From: CF-162 sp040882565
GTDB taxonomy: Bacteria > Chloroflexota > Dehalococcoidia > SM23-28-2 > RBG-16-64-32
NCBI GenBank assembly: GCA_040882565.1
Contig: JBBEAZ010000017.1
Span: forward strand, 1 to 64,000
DNA: 64,000 nucleotides
Reading direction: 5' to 3'
Shown here: one piece after another, positions 25,301-32,999 of the stretch
How the letters are laid out: each line of letters begins with the position of its first letter
Numbering within the stretch: position 1 is the stretch's first letter
Made by a program: the position numbers and the translations under genes
The notes under the pieces: model-generated
The model's database searches: none
Told to the model about the DNA's origin: nothing
What the model saw: only the letters and a program-made list of their open reading frames with translations

Positions 25301-25958
25301 CGACAAAGTTGCCTTCGACGAGGTTCCCGCCGCCAGCGGCGAGAATCCCAGCCGTACCGACTGTCACTCCGAAAGTCCTGATGTTCAGCCCCTTGATCGT
25401 GCTGCCGCCGCCCGTGGTCTTTATTTCGAGGCCTGTACAGTTGGCGCAGCCAGACCCTTCCAGGGCGATCTTAAGGACGGTGTCGAGGCCGCCGTTGGCG
25501 TTCGTATTGGCGCTGGCGCCGGGCTGCGTGTAGCCGTCGATTGTCACTGGATCAGTAATCGCCGGGAGCGCTGAGGCAGGTGTGATCGTGCAGACGCCGT
25601 TCGCCAGGCCGTCGCAACCGACATCCAGTGTCGAATCGATGTTGAACGCGATTGTGTCGGTGCCGGCAAACGCGTTGGCTTCCTCAATCGCCGCTCGCAG
25701 TGTGCATTCACCGGCGGTGGCGGTTTCGCATACCCCATCGCCTGCCACAACATCGCCGCCGTCGCCTGTGGAGTTGACTGTGGAAGTCGCGGCGAAAGCG
25801 TGGTCGAGATTGCCAACCAACGAAACGGTCGCCAGGGCCGCGCAAAGCACTAGGCCGATGAACGCGAGGGCCCCGTCGCTTATCTGCCTTTGACGCAATG
25901 CCGCATCGGCAGCCGGGCACACGGACGTGGCGAATGAAGGAATTCTCGTGATGCGCAT
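22332..25958 (-). CDS. Large exported CSLREA beta-helix protein with dockerin-like C-terminus
   Basis: 1208 residues. A signal peptide ends near DHAFA. A CSLREA-type motif follows (CTLRAAIEEANAFAG). Residues ~190-640 form a beta-helix of about seven ~66-residue repeats, each with NTIGGTVAGARNVISGN and GNLVQGNYIGTDVNGTAALG. The C-terminal half has thrombospondin-3-like calcium repeats (DTDGDTICDESDNCPDD, DTDGVGDECDNCP), two CARDB/Ig-like beta domains, and an end with NITDVLALKSAFG and NISDVLSLKPPFG loops. GGGGGAG precedes the ATG. Likely a surface adhesin or matrix protein; no catalytic residue is evident. Confidence 0.9.
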   Translation of the reverse strand: MRITRIPSFATSVCPAADAALRQRQISDGALAFIGLVLCAALATVSLVGNLDHAFAATSTVNSTGDGGDVVAGDGVCETATAGECTLRAAIEEANAFAGTDTIAFNIDSTLDVGCDGLANGVCTITPASALPAITDPVTIDGYTQPGASANTNANGGLDTVLKIALEGSGCANCTGLEIKTTGGGSTIKGLNIRTFGVTVGTAGILAAGGGNLVEGNFVGTDSAGAVAAGMFTGVNIAGSSGNTIGGTVPGARNVISGNGHGVILEGVSATGNLVQGNLIGTDVNGIANLANGEGVLVFGAPANTIGGTFAGARNVISNNGTGVTIFGSDGTGNLVQGNFIGTDVNGTAALGNALGVNIQFGVSNTIGGTVAGARNVISGNSISGVQITGSGNFVQGNYIGTDVGGTAALGNSSEGVWVAGVADNTIGGTVAGAGNVISGNGSNGVYISGFNATGNLVEGNYIGTDVNGTAALGNSNAGVSLDGARLNTIGGTVAGARNVISGNDNGVNINGDSAYWNLVQGNFIGTDVNGTTGLANSFSGVRILAPANTIGGAVAGARNVISGNNGTGIAIEGSSAAGNLVQGNYVGTDINGATDLGNSAYGVHISDGASGNAIGGTGAGESNTIAFNTADGVRVESAGTTGNTIRGNSIHDNGGLGIENIDGGNTELTPPLITAVGSAEGTTTCEGCMIDVYSDGGDEGKVYEGSVSADTGGAGPWAWSFPGAVTGPNVTATVTDNFGFGNTSEFSAPLGGAECTDTDGDTICDESDNCPDDSNADQADGDTDGVGDECDNCPTIENEDQADANNNGIGDACEADVEVTSVVVNCPNSGDVGVTFACTVSVTVHNSGPAGPANVDLSVSISVPFDCAASPQGSQTSEDISLPVSVAMVITRTWSITCTNHSNHVITAGATITLDEAGWTDQDDSNNSEDGQDTLPVYDYTDVKVPSISVVAPTAVNPGDPFQIDITISIHNNGPVNPLNGEGGIGVALPPDCTKTPSGYQLFNPILLPVSTTVTHTESWTVTCTATGVHQVIACGRAGPVTLHVRELSTNNANANEHLTIEVGDGETAVHTGTSCSILGDPPEVCGNGVDEDQDGLVDEEPDVDGDGLSDCEDTDDDGDSYVDDLEGQIGTDPWNDCATHAFDKAWPPDFDNNRTINITDVLALKSAFGTVEGGPAYLERKDLTGDGRINISDVLSLKPPFGQVCS
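24180..25330 (-). repeat. Seven ~195-bp coding repeats in the CSLREA beta-helix gene
   Basis: Each unit encodes about 66 residues with the NTIGG, NVISGN and IGTDVNG signatures. DNA is conserved across units, with recurring gccgatcgtgttg-type and gatgacgttgcgcgcccc-type segments. This suggests expansion by recombination between units. Confidence 0.85.
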
Positions 25959-26096
25959 GCTCTCCCCCTCAGGCCCTTGATGGGCAGACAGATTGGCTCG
26001 TGGTGTGTTCTGATCGCAAGCCTATCTGTCTGTTGGCCCGAGAGGCGGCGCCGTACATCACCCGCGCCGGGAGAACGTGCACCTGGGTTGGAGTCA

Positions 26097-26126
26097 AATG
26101 TACGTTTGACACGTTATGCACGTCAA
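26097..26126 (-). promoter_or_regulatory. Candidate promoter with overlapping dyad, upstream of the CSLREA gene
   Basis: On the minus strand TTGACG (26126-26121) and TACATT (26102-26097) are separated by 18 bp, about 130 bp upstream of the ATG at 25958. A GTCAAA/TTTGAC inverted repeat (26093-26098 and 26105-26110) overlaps the -10, and another GTCAA half-site lies at the -35. It could be an operator. The rest of 25959-26245 holds no recognisable gene. Confidence 0.45.
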
Positions 26127-26245
26127 CCAAACCTTAACAAGCGCAGCAGCCACCTGTCCCACACACAGGTCCGCGCGGTGCGTAGCCTTTGGCTGAGACA
26201 CCATTGGGAGCCGAGTGCTCGGATTCGCGCGCGATTGCAAGGTAC

Positions 26246-26752
26246 CTACGGGGAGGATTGGCCGAAGCGCTCCCAGCTCACATAGTCCTCGAACGAGGCG
26301 CGGGCGCGGCCGGCGGAGATGGGGACGCTGGGCTCGGGGTGGCCGAGGGCGACCACCATGGCGATGCGCCAGCCCTCCGGCAAGCCGAGGACTTCGCGGC
26401 CGCAGTCGGGGTGGTGGATGCGCACGGGGCAGGAGGCGAGGCCTTCGTTCCAGGCGGCGAGCATGATGTTCTGCGCGGCGCGGCCGCCGTCGAAGTCGAG
26501 GCCGTCGGGGTCGAGGCAGACGACGATGGCTGCGGTGGCGGGCCCGAGCGGTTGGGCAAAGTCGCCGCACTTGGCAAGTTCAGTCATGTGTTCTTTGTCG
26601 CGGACGACGACGAAACGGAACGGCTCACGATTCTTGCTGGAGCCGGCCATGCGCCCGGCCTGGAGGATGCGGCGGAGCACGTCGTCGGCGATGGGTTCGG
26701 TGGTGTAGCTGCGGCTATCGCGCTTGGAGATCAGTGCTTTGTAGGCGTCCAT
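26246..26752 (-). CDS. Nitroreductase-family flavoprotein
   Basis: 168 residues. The N-terminus has the family's FMN-binding opening (RDSRSYTTEPIADDVLRRIL followed by AGRMAGSSKNREP). Later come GGRAAQNIMLAAWNEGLASC and a closing GLPEGWRIAMVVALGHP. It would use NAD(P)H and FMN to reduce nitro, quinone or other substrates in the cytoplasm; the substrate is not predictable. CAGGAGG lies upstream of the ATG. Confidence 0.9.
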   Translation of the reverse strand: MDAYKALISKRDSRSYTTEPIADDVLRRILQAGRMAGSSKNREPFRFVVVRDKEHMTELAKCGDFAQPLGPATAAIVVCLDPDGLDFDGGRAAQNIMLAAWNEGLASCPVRIHHPDCGREVLGLPEGWRIAMVVALGHPEPSVPISAGRARASFEDYVSWERFGQSSP

Positions 26753-26862
26753 GGGTCCCTCCTGTGGGGCTTAGGTTGGTGCGTGAGGTGGCTACTGGTC
26801 AAGTAGATGGTGTGATCCATTTCGCGGCGTTTCCCTGGGGCGCCTGATAGAATGCGCCTGAA

Positions 26863-27336
26863 TTGCGGAACCGTAGCGTGAACTATAGCTACTGGGAGTA
26901 CAGCGAGCCTCCCTGGGACCAGGGCGACGTCCCCTGGCTCGTGCGCATACTTGTCCGCTGGGGGATCACGATCGCCGGCTTCTGCGTGGCCGAGTGGTTC
27001 GTGAACAACGTAGTGTACGATCACGACCGTTTCGTCATCGACGGGACGGAGGCGCTGCTGCTCGCTTCTGCGCTCTACGTGGTGGTGCGGGCGGTTCTGC
27101 GGCCGGCGTTGTTGGTCCTGACGTGCCCGTTGCAGCTGATCACGCTGGGCCTGTTCATCTTCGTGATCAACGCGGTGATCGTGCTGTTCGTGGAGATGCT
27201 GTGCGACTGGTGGGGCATTGAGTTTGCGATCGACGGCTTCTGGCCAGCGTTTATCGGCGCGCTGGTCATCTCGCTCGTGTCGTTCGTGATTTCGCGATTC
27301 TTGCGGCGCAACCCGTTCTTGCCGCGCCTGCGATAG
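26863..27336 (+). CDS. Phage-holin-4-like (YvlD-type) membrane protein
   Basis: 157 residues with four hydrophobic helices. The central PALLVLTCPLQLITLGLFIF resembles the Pfam phage holin 4_2 / YvlD family signature 'P.L..LT.P...LTLGLF'. Despite the name, these are chromosomal membrane proteins of unknown function. The start is TTG 26863 or GTG 26878; TAGAAT (26848-26853) lies 9 nt before the former. The next gene begins 9 bp downstream, so the two are probably cotranscribed. Confidence 0.8.
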   Translation: MRNRSVNYSYWEYSEPPWDQGDVPWLVRILVRWGITIAGFCVAEWFVNNVVYDHDRFVIDGTEALLLASALYVVVRAVLRPALLVLTCPLQLITLGLFIFVINAVIVLFVEMLCDWWGIEFAIDGFWPAFIGALVISLVSFVISRFLRRNPFLPRLR

Positions 27337-27345
27337 GGCCTGCGG

Positions 27346-27861
27346 ATGGTGCCGTCCGAGGACGTCGATCTCGAGCAACAAGCCGCTGAACGGCTGCCGG
27401 AGCCGGTGCGCGGTCGATTGGAAGATTTCGACAGGGCGCTCACGGGGTTTCTACAAGACCACGGGCTGACTTTGCTGCGCTTAGCGCTCGGCGTGGTCTA
27501 TATCTGGTTCGGCGTGCTCAAGGTGGTCGACCGCTCACCAGTCGAGGATCTCGTGCAGGACGTGGTCTTCTTTGCCGACGGCGATTGGGTGGTGCCGGCG
27601 ATGGGCGTGTGGGAGATCATCATCGGCTTCGGTCTGATCTTCCCGGTGGCGTTGCGAATCACGCTGCTGATGATGGTGGCGCAGCTGGTGGGGACGATGA
27701 GTGCGTTCTTCGTTGTGCCGGGGCGTTGCTTTCAGGACGGCAATCCGCTGCTGCTGACCACAACCGGGGAGTTCGTGGTGAAGAACCTGGTGTTGATCAG
27801 CGCTGGTCTGGCGATTGGGGCGACCGTGCGTCATCGGAGGAGGACGATCCCCGTCGGCTGA
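27346..27861 (+). CDS. DUF417/YkgB-like membrane protein
   Basis: 171 residues with four transmembrane helices. Family features are LALGVVYIWFGVLKVVD near residue 50, an AMGVWEIIIGFGLIF segment, and LLTTTGEFVVKNLVLISAG near the C-terminus, as in the YkgB/RclC group. Members of that group are linked to chlorine or oxidative stress, which is only suggestive here. The charged N-terminal ~35 residues are cytoplasmic. Confidence 0.8.
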   Translation: MVPSEDVDLEQQAAERLPEPVRGRLEDFDRALTGFLQDHGLTLLRLALGVVYIWFGVLKVVDRSPVEDLVQDVVFFADGDWVVPAMGVWEIIIGFGLIFPVALRITLLMMVAQLVGTMSAFFVVPGRCFQDGNPLLLTTTGEFVVKNLVLISAGLAIGATVRHRRRTIPVG

Positions 27862-27914
27862 GCAGGCGCGGGTGCCCGGCCGGCGTTTGGCGTTTGGCTT
27901 CAGTCACACTCTGC

Positions 27915-28022
27915 GGGGCGTTGAGCCCCCCCGCCCCCCGCCCCATTGGGGTGTCGGGGGGACACCCCCCGACCAGACGGGCCCGTAGGGAACCCCCCAG
28001 CAGCGGCTCCGCTGCACCTTTG
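27915..28022. repeat. Solo copy of the GC-rich palindromic repeat core
   Basis: This intergenic segment carries the same modules as the array at 40829-41960, in the same order and orientation: GGTGTC-GGGGG-GACACC, then ACGGGCCCGTAGGGAACCCC, then GCAGCGGCTCCGCTGC followed by ACCTT. The three dyads can each form a hairpin. The remaining bases of 27862-28149 contain no recognisable gene. Confidence 0.8.
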
Positions 28023-28149
28023 TCTTGGGGATGGCCCCGCCGCGGGCGGTCAGGGCTAGGCCCTGACCCACAGAATTGGTAGCGATGGCTGGGCGGGAAC
28101 CACCAGGGAAAGGTGGCCGATCTGGGGTCGAATCTTGTCTGCTGGTGGA

Positions 28150-29166
28150 CTAGATCTGGATGTGCACTTTGAGGGAGCCGCTTTTCTTGTCGGCGGCGAT
28201 GGCGAAGGCCTGGGCGGCGTCTGCGAGGGGGTAGCGGTGGGTGATGATTTTCCGTGCGCGGTCGGGGTCGGCGGCGAGCATGGCGAGGGCCACTTCGAAG
28301 TCGGCCTGAAGGCCAGGACGGCAGTAGGTCATGCCGCCGACGACGGTGATCTCGTTGCGCATCAGCGATAGGGCGTCGATCTGGACCGGCTGCATGAAGA
28401 GTCCGAGCACGGAGATGCTGCCGCCGTTGCGGACGAGGCCGAGCGCCTGGGTGAGCGTTGGTGCGTTGCGGCCGATCGTTTCGACGACGACGTCCGCGCT
28501 GCGTTTCTCGATGCCATCGGCATCGCCGTCCTGGACGATGCGGGTGGCGCCCATCGCCACCGCGGCCTTGCCCTGGTGTTCGTGCCGGTAGGTGGCGATC
28601 ACCTCCGTGGCGCCGAAATGGCGGGCCGCGAAGACTGCGAAGAGGCCGATTGTGCCGCTGCCGAGCACGAGCACTCGTTGGCCGGGGCTGGTGCCAGCGA
28701 GGTGGACGCCGTGGACGGAGACGGCGAGCGGCTCCGCCAGCGCGCCGAGCTCGAAGTCGATGCCGTCCGGTAGTTTGTAGAGAGTGTATTCGGGGACTGT
28801 GACATAATCCGCGAGCCCACCGGCGTAGTAAGCGCCGATGAGGATGCGGTGACGGCAGAGGTGGCGGCGACCGCTGCGGCAGTATTCGCAGGCCTGGCAG
28901 GCCTTGATCGGCTCGATCGCGACACGGTTGCCGACGGCGAAGCGCTCGACGCCCTCGCCGAGTTCGGCGATTTCGCCGGAGAACTCGTGGCCCAGGGCGG
29001 CCGGCGTGGGCGGCAGCTGGCCGTGGTACCAATGAAGGTCGGTGCCGCAGATTCCGCACTGGCGGACGCGGACGAGCACCTCGCCCGGCCCGGGGCGCGG
29101 GTCGTCAGTCTCGCGGACGTCGATGGTCTCTTTCGCGGTGCAGAAGGCGGCGCGCACGGCCCGCAT
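28150..29166 (-). CDS. Zinc-dependent medium-chain alcohol dehydrogenase
   Basis: 338 residues. The catalytic zinc site is formed by CGICGTD and GHEFSGE, with the structural zinc Cys cluster CQACEYCRSGRRHLC. The Rossmann NAD(P) site is VLGSGTIGLFAVFAA. The family oxidises alcohols or sugars and includes threonine and sorbitol dehydrogenases; the substrate is not determinable. A TACAAT hexamer overlaps the ATG at 29166 and lies 7 nt before the in-frame GTG at 29157, so GTG 29157 may be the real, leaderless start. Confidence 0.92.
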   Translation of the reverse strand: MRAVRAAFCTAKETIDVRETDDPRPGPGEVLVRVRQCGICGTDLHWYHGQLPPTPAALGHEFSGEIAELGEGVERFAVGNRVAIEPIKACQACEYCRSGRRHLCRHRILIGAYYAGGLADYVTVPEYTLYKLPDGIDFELGALAEPLAVSVHGVHLAGTSPGQRVLVLGSGTIGLFAVFAARHFGATEVIATYRHEHQGKAAVAMGATRIVQDGDADGIEKRSADVVVETIGRNAPTLTQALGLVRNGGSISVLGLFMQPVQIDALSLMRNEITVVGGMTYCRPGLQADFEVALAMLAADPDRARKIITHRYPLADAAQAFAIAADKKSGSLKVHIQI

Positions 29167-29319
29167 TGTACAGGATTCCGGACAGTTTCAGTCGCCCGCC
29201 AGACGCCGTGTCGCTGAGCTGTTGAGGATGACTCCTTCGGCGCCCGGCGCACACGCCCGGCGCACATAGGTAGAATTACGCATAGACGGGCGCAGTGTCA
29301 TCGGCTGTATGATCGAAGG

Positions 29320-30162
29320 GTGAGAGCGCTCAACCAACCTACGAGCTGGTGGGGCTGGCACTGGGAGCCGCCGATGCCGATGTCGATCGCCGAGCTGATC
29401 ATGGCCGGCAACATGTCGGCCGAGATCGCGGCGATGTTTTGGGTGGCGATGGAACGTGGTGCTTCGATGATCATCGCGGCCGAGCCGCCCAACAGCGGGA
29501 AGACGACGACGCTGAGCGCGCTCCTCACGTTCACGCTCCCCGATACGCTCGTCTATTTCACACGCGGCCAGGGCGAGACGTTCACGCTACCGCCGGTGTC
29601 AGAGCACTACGACACGTACATCCTCGTCAACGAGATGAGCGATCACATCCCGGTGTACACGTGGGACGATCACGCGCGCCGGACGTTCGAGCTGCTGGCC
29701 GAGGGATACCGGCTCGGCACAACGATGCACGACGAGACGGTCGAGGGGGTGCTCGCTCAGCTGAAGCGCGATCTCGGCATCCCGAGGGAGCACATCGCGC
29801 ACCTCACGTTCGTCGTCCCGATGTACATCGGCCACCTGCAGGAGCCCGGGCTCGTGCGACGCGTCACTGAGGTTGCGATGCTGGAGCCGGAAGGCGAAGG
29901 CTATCGCGTCTCGCGTGCCGCCGTGTGGAACCGGGAAACGGACTCCTACACACTCTTCCCACAGCAGGGCGCCCACGATGCTTTTGCGCAGTGGGCGAAG
30001 CTGACGCCTGCCGAACTGGACACGGAATTGACGCAGCGACTCAGGTTTCTGGAGACGATGCTCAAGACAGGCGCCACCTCCATCCCGGAGGTAAACGCCG
30101 CCATTCAGGCGTTCCAGGAGCGGACCCTCGGTATTGGCAAGAGCGAAGACTCGGCAGGCTGA
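29320..30162 (+). CDS. Orphan CpaF/VirB11-like secretion-type ATPase
   Basis: 280 residues, GTG start 6 nt after TATGAT (29308-29313). A Walker A loop (AAEPPNSGKTTTLSALL) is followed by a Walker-B-like ILVNEMSD and a GYRLGTTMHDETVEGVL segment. The last matches the 'HAN' region of type II/IV secretion ATPases. The N-terminal domain of those ATPases is short here. No pilin, inner-membrane platform or other secretion gene is adjacent, so the partner is unknown. The final ~60 residues are helical. Confidence 0.75.
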   Translation: MRALNQPTSWWGWHWEPPMPMSIAELIMAGNMSAEIAAMFWVAMERGASMIIAAEPPNSGKTTTLSALLTFTLPDTLVYFTRGQGETFTLPPVSEHYDTYILVNEMSDHIPVYTWDDHARRTFELLAEGYRLGTTMHDETVEGVLAQLKRDLGIPREHIAHLTFVVPMYIGHLQEPGLVRRVTEVAMLEPEGEGYRVSRAAVWNRETDSYTLFPQQGAHDAFAQWAKLTPAELDTELTQRLRFLETMLKTGATSIPEVNAAIQAFQERTLGIGKSEDSAG

Positions 30163-30972
30163 CTACTGGGTCAGCAATCCGGCATCGAGTACGAACTGCG
30201 AACCGGTGACGAAGCGGGCCCGGTCGGACGCCAGGTAGAGGACCGCCTCAGCGACGTCTTCGGGCTCGATCCAGGGCACCGGCAGGAGGTTGCCGGCCGA
30301 ACGCTCGCCGATCTCCTGCGGAGTCAGGCCTTCGAGCGCGGCGAGGCCGTCGTTCATCGGGGTGTTAACACCGGTCGGGTGGATGGAGACGACGCGGATG
30401 CCGTGCGGGGCGAGCTCGATCGCCCAGGCCTTGGTGAGGCCGGTGAGTCCCCACTTCGACGCGGTGTAGTGGCTGAGGCGGTTCATCCCGCGCAGCCCGG
30501 CGATCGAGGAGTTGTTGATGATGACGCCGGAGCGCTGCCCGATCATCACCGGGATGACGCGGCGTGCGACCAGCCAGGCGCCCTTGAGGTTGATGTCGAG
30601 CATGGCATCCCATTCGTCTTCAGTCAGTTCGTGCGTCAGGCCGTACGCGCAAATGCCGGCGTTGTTGAAGAGGACGTCGACGCGTCCGAAGGCGGCGATT
30701 GTGCCGTCGACGGCGGCTGTGACCGAGGCGTTGTCGCGGACGTCGCCTTCGAATGTGGCGCATTCGGAGCCGGCTTCGCGGCACTCAGCCTGGAGGCTCG
30801 TGAGGTCGTCGCTTGTGCCCAGCTCGTAGGCGGGGTAGGTCAGCGGGCGGGCGATGTCGAAGGCGGCGATCTTCGCGCCGGCCTTCGCCAGGGCCAGGGC
30901 TGTGGCGCGGCCCTGGCCGTGAGCGGCGCCGGTGATGAAGGCGACTTTGCCTGCGAACTCGCGGTCGGCCAT
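30163..30972 (-). CDS. Short-chain dehydrogenase/reductase with extended cofactor loop
   Basis: 269 residues. It has the glycine-rich GAAHGQGRA site, NNAGIC, catalytic Ser in NNSSIAG and YTASK. Between beta2 and the next helix is an insertion (FDIARPLTYPAYELGTSDD) like that of mycofactocin-associated SDRs, which hold NAD tightly. No mycofactocin genes are seen here, so that link is only by similarity. The ATG overlaps the stop of the upstream carboxymuconolactone decarboxylase-like gene. Confidence 0.9.
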   Translation of the reverse strand: MADREFAGKVAFITGAAHGQGRATALALAKAGAKIAAFDIARPLTYPAYELGTSDDLTSLQAECREAGSECATFEGDVRDNASVTAAVDGTIAAFGRVDVLFNNAGICAYGLTHELTEDEWDAMLDINLKGAWLVARRVIPVMIGQRSGVIINNSSIAGLRGMNRLSHYTASKWGLTGLTKAWAIELAPHGIRVVSIHPTGVNTPMNDGLAALEGLTPQEIGERSAGNLLPVPWIEPEDVAEAVLYLASDRARFVTGSQFVLDAGLLTQ

Positions 30973-31511
30973 CAGTCAGCCACAGCGCCGGTCTTGCGGT
31001 AGGGTTCCAGGTAGCCGTCGAGGTCGATGCCGAGGGCGTTGTTGAAGACGTTGGTTGCTACCATCATCGCGCCGAAGGCGGTGAGCGCGACGATCTGCTC
31101 GTCCGTGAACTCGGCGGCGAGCCGCGCGTACGCGGCATCCGGGACGTGGGCGGTCGGCGTCGCCAGCAGGTGTCCGAACTCGACGACGAGTTGGTCGCGG
31201 GCATCGAGTTCGAGATGTTCCGGGTCCTCGCCGGCGTCGATGAGGACGCGGCGGAAGTAGGTCGAGCAGATCAGGCAGTCGGTGTCGGACGAGATCGCGT
31301 GGCAGAAGATGTTGGTCAGGCGCTCGCCGAGGAACGGCACGACGGCGTCGCGGAGCGGGTACCACTCCATCAGGGCGCGGAAGGCGGGTAGCGAGTGGAG
31401 GAGCGTGGTCTTCATGTTGGTCATGCGGCCGTAGCGCTGGACGCCCTCGTCGTACGCCGCGCATTGTTCGGGGGTGGCGTGGTCTAGGTTGACAGGGGTG
31501 ATGCGTGGCAT
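30972..31511 (-). CDS. Carboxymuconolactone decarboxylase-family protein (AhpD-like fold)
   Basis: 179 residues, all helical. The characteristic redox helix is DTDCLICSTYFRRVL, giving a CxxC pair. A second helical half includes FTDEQIVALTAFGAMMVATN. Family members are either peroxidase partners or aromatic-ring decarboxylases; CxxC favours a redox role. It is the third gene of a minus-strand operon with acyl-CoA synthetase subunits and an SDR. Confidence 0.85.
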   Translation of the reverse strand: MPRITPVNLDHATPEQCAAYDEGVQRYGRMTNMKTTLLHSLPAFRALMEWYPLRDAVVPFLGERLTNIFCHAISSDTDCLICSTYFRRVLIDAGEDPEHLELDARDQLVVEFGHLLATPTAHVPDAAYARLAAEFTDEQIVALTAFGAMMVATNVFNNALGIDLDGYLEPYRKTGAVAD

Positions 31512-31559
31512 TGCGGTTGGAGTGTACTGCTACGCGCCGCGCGCTGTCAGCGGGAGAGA

Positions 31560-32999
31560 CTACGCTCCGCCGTCGCGGGCGGCCCAGTAGGCGGTGGCGC
31601 GGGAGAGGGCGCGCGCCGCAGAGCGGAAGCTGGTGAAGGCCGCGACGTTGCGGGCGAGGAGCTTGCGGCGCACCTCGGCCATTACGTCCTCGACGTGACT
31701 CGGGTGCGTGATTGCGAGGAAGGGCTTGGGCGAGCGGTCGCGGTGCCCGGCGAGCATGTCGATGAGGCCGTCCATCATCGCAGGGTTGTCGCGCAGGCGG
31801 CGGGCGATGAAGGTGCCGCTGACCTCCATGGCGATCGCGTCGACGTTTTCGTCCTCGTCGAGGATCTCGAAGAGCTTCTGGAGGTTGCCGGGCACAAAGC
31901 CCATGCCGATCGTGCCGCCGGCGTCGAGCGGGTTGCGGTAGCTGCCGCCGATGATGTTGAAGAACGCGGCGAGCTTCTCGTACGAGGCGGCGGTCAGCAG
32001 CGGCACTTCCATGCCCTCGCGCTCGAAGGCGTCGGTGATGACGACGGACTGGCCGCCGGTCATCGCAAGCAGACCCATGCGATGGCCCTTTGCCGGCTTG
32101 CAGTAGACGAGCGCCTTGACGGCATCGATGGTCTCGTCGAGGTCGGTCGTCTCGATGACGCTGGCCTGGCGCATGGCGGCGGCCCAGACGTCGGGCGCTG
32201 CCGCGAGCGAGGCCGTGTGCGAGTACACCGCGCGCGATCCAGCGGTGCTCGTGCCGCCGCGCCAAACGACGACCGGCTTGCGCTTCGCAGCGGCTTTCAG
32301 CGAGGCGAGGAGGCGCGGGCCATCCTTGACGCCCTCGATGTACATGGCGATGACTTCGGTCTCGGCGTCCTGCGCGAGGTAGTCGATGTAGTCGGGAGTG
32401 TCGAGAATGACGACGTTGCCGATCGAGACGGTCTTCGAGCACTTGATGCCGTGCTGCGCGCCGACGAGCGCGAAGTTGATGCAGTGGGTGCCGCTCTGGC
32501 TGATGAAGCCGACGTTGCCGGGGTCGCCCGCCTCCTGGTCGGGGCTGTGGCGGACGCCGAGCCGCCGGTTGTATAGGCCCATGCAGTTGGGGCCGATCAG
32601 GAGCAGGTCGTTCTCGCGGGCGATCTTGGTGACGACGCGTTGCGCCTCGATGCCTTCTTCGGTCTCCGTCTCGGCGAACCCCGAGGTGAAGAGGGCGACC
32701 GAGCCCACCTTCTTCTTCGCGCAATCGGCGACGATGCGGGCGGCGACCGGCCGCGGCACGGCGCAGAGGACGTAGTCGATGTCGTCCGGGATGTCGCTGA
32801 GACTGGGGTAGTTGGGGACTTCGAGCGCTTCGATGCCGGGGATCTCGGCCGGGTCGATCTGCACGGAGTAGAGCTTGCCGGTGAACGTCTTCATCGCGTT
32901 CAGCCACATGTAGCCCATCGCGCGCTTGTCGCCGACGACGGCGACGGTCTTCGGGTTGAAGGCGCGGTCGAGGCGCTGGGTGAGGTCCGGGGAGGTCAT
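31560..32999 (-). CDS. CoA-binding subunit of an ADP-forming acyl-CoA synthetase
   Basis: 479 residues. An N-terminal CoA-binding Rossmann domain (NPKTVAVVGDKRAMGYM) is followed by two succinyl-CoA-synthetase-like flavodoxin domains (LLIGPNCMGLYN, GFISQSGTHCINFA, VSIGNVVILD). The family makes acyl-CoA + ADP + Pi reversibly. The ATP-grasp subunit is encoded just upstream with a 4-bp overlap. The acyl substrate is unknown; cotranscription with an SDR and a CMD-type protein suggests catabolism. Confidence 0.88.
   Translation of the reverse strand: MTSPDLTQRLDRAFNPKTVAVVGDKRAMGYMWLNAMKTFTGKLYSVQIDPAEIPGIEALEVPNYPSLSDIPDDIDYVLCAVPRPVAARIVADCAKKKVGSVALFTSGFAETETEEGIEAQRVVTKIARENDLLLIGPNCMGLYNRRLGVRHSPDQEAGDPGNVGFISQSGTHCINFALVGAQHGIKCSKTVSIGNVVILDTPDYIDYLAQDAETEVIAMYIEGVKDGPRLLASLKAAAKRKPVVVWRGGTSTAGSRAVYSHTASLAAAPDVWAAAMRQASVIETTDLDETIDAVKALVYCKPAKGHRMGLLAMTGGQSVVITDAFEREGMEVPLLTAASYEKLAAFFNIIGGSYRNPLDAGGTIGMGFVPGNLQKLFEILDEDENVDAIAMEVSGTFIARRLRDNPAMMDGLIDMLAGHRDRSPKPFLAITHPSHVEDVMAEVRRKLLARNVAAFTSFRSAARALSRATAYWAARDGGA

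Noticed and set aside
26863..27336. The holin-like membrane protein as a phage lysis gene.
   Set aside because: This family is common on chromosomes without phage context, and its neighbours are ordinary chromosomal genes.
30976..32907. A 643-codon open frame on the minus strand.
   Set aside because: It is a shifted reading of the acyl-CoA synthetase and CMD genes: Arg/Pro/His-rich, with no domain match, no ribosome site, and lying over genes with clear family motifs.
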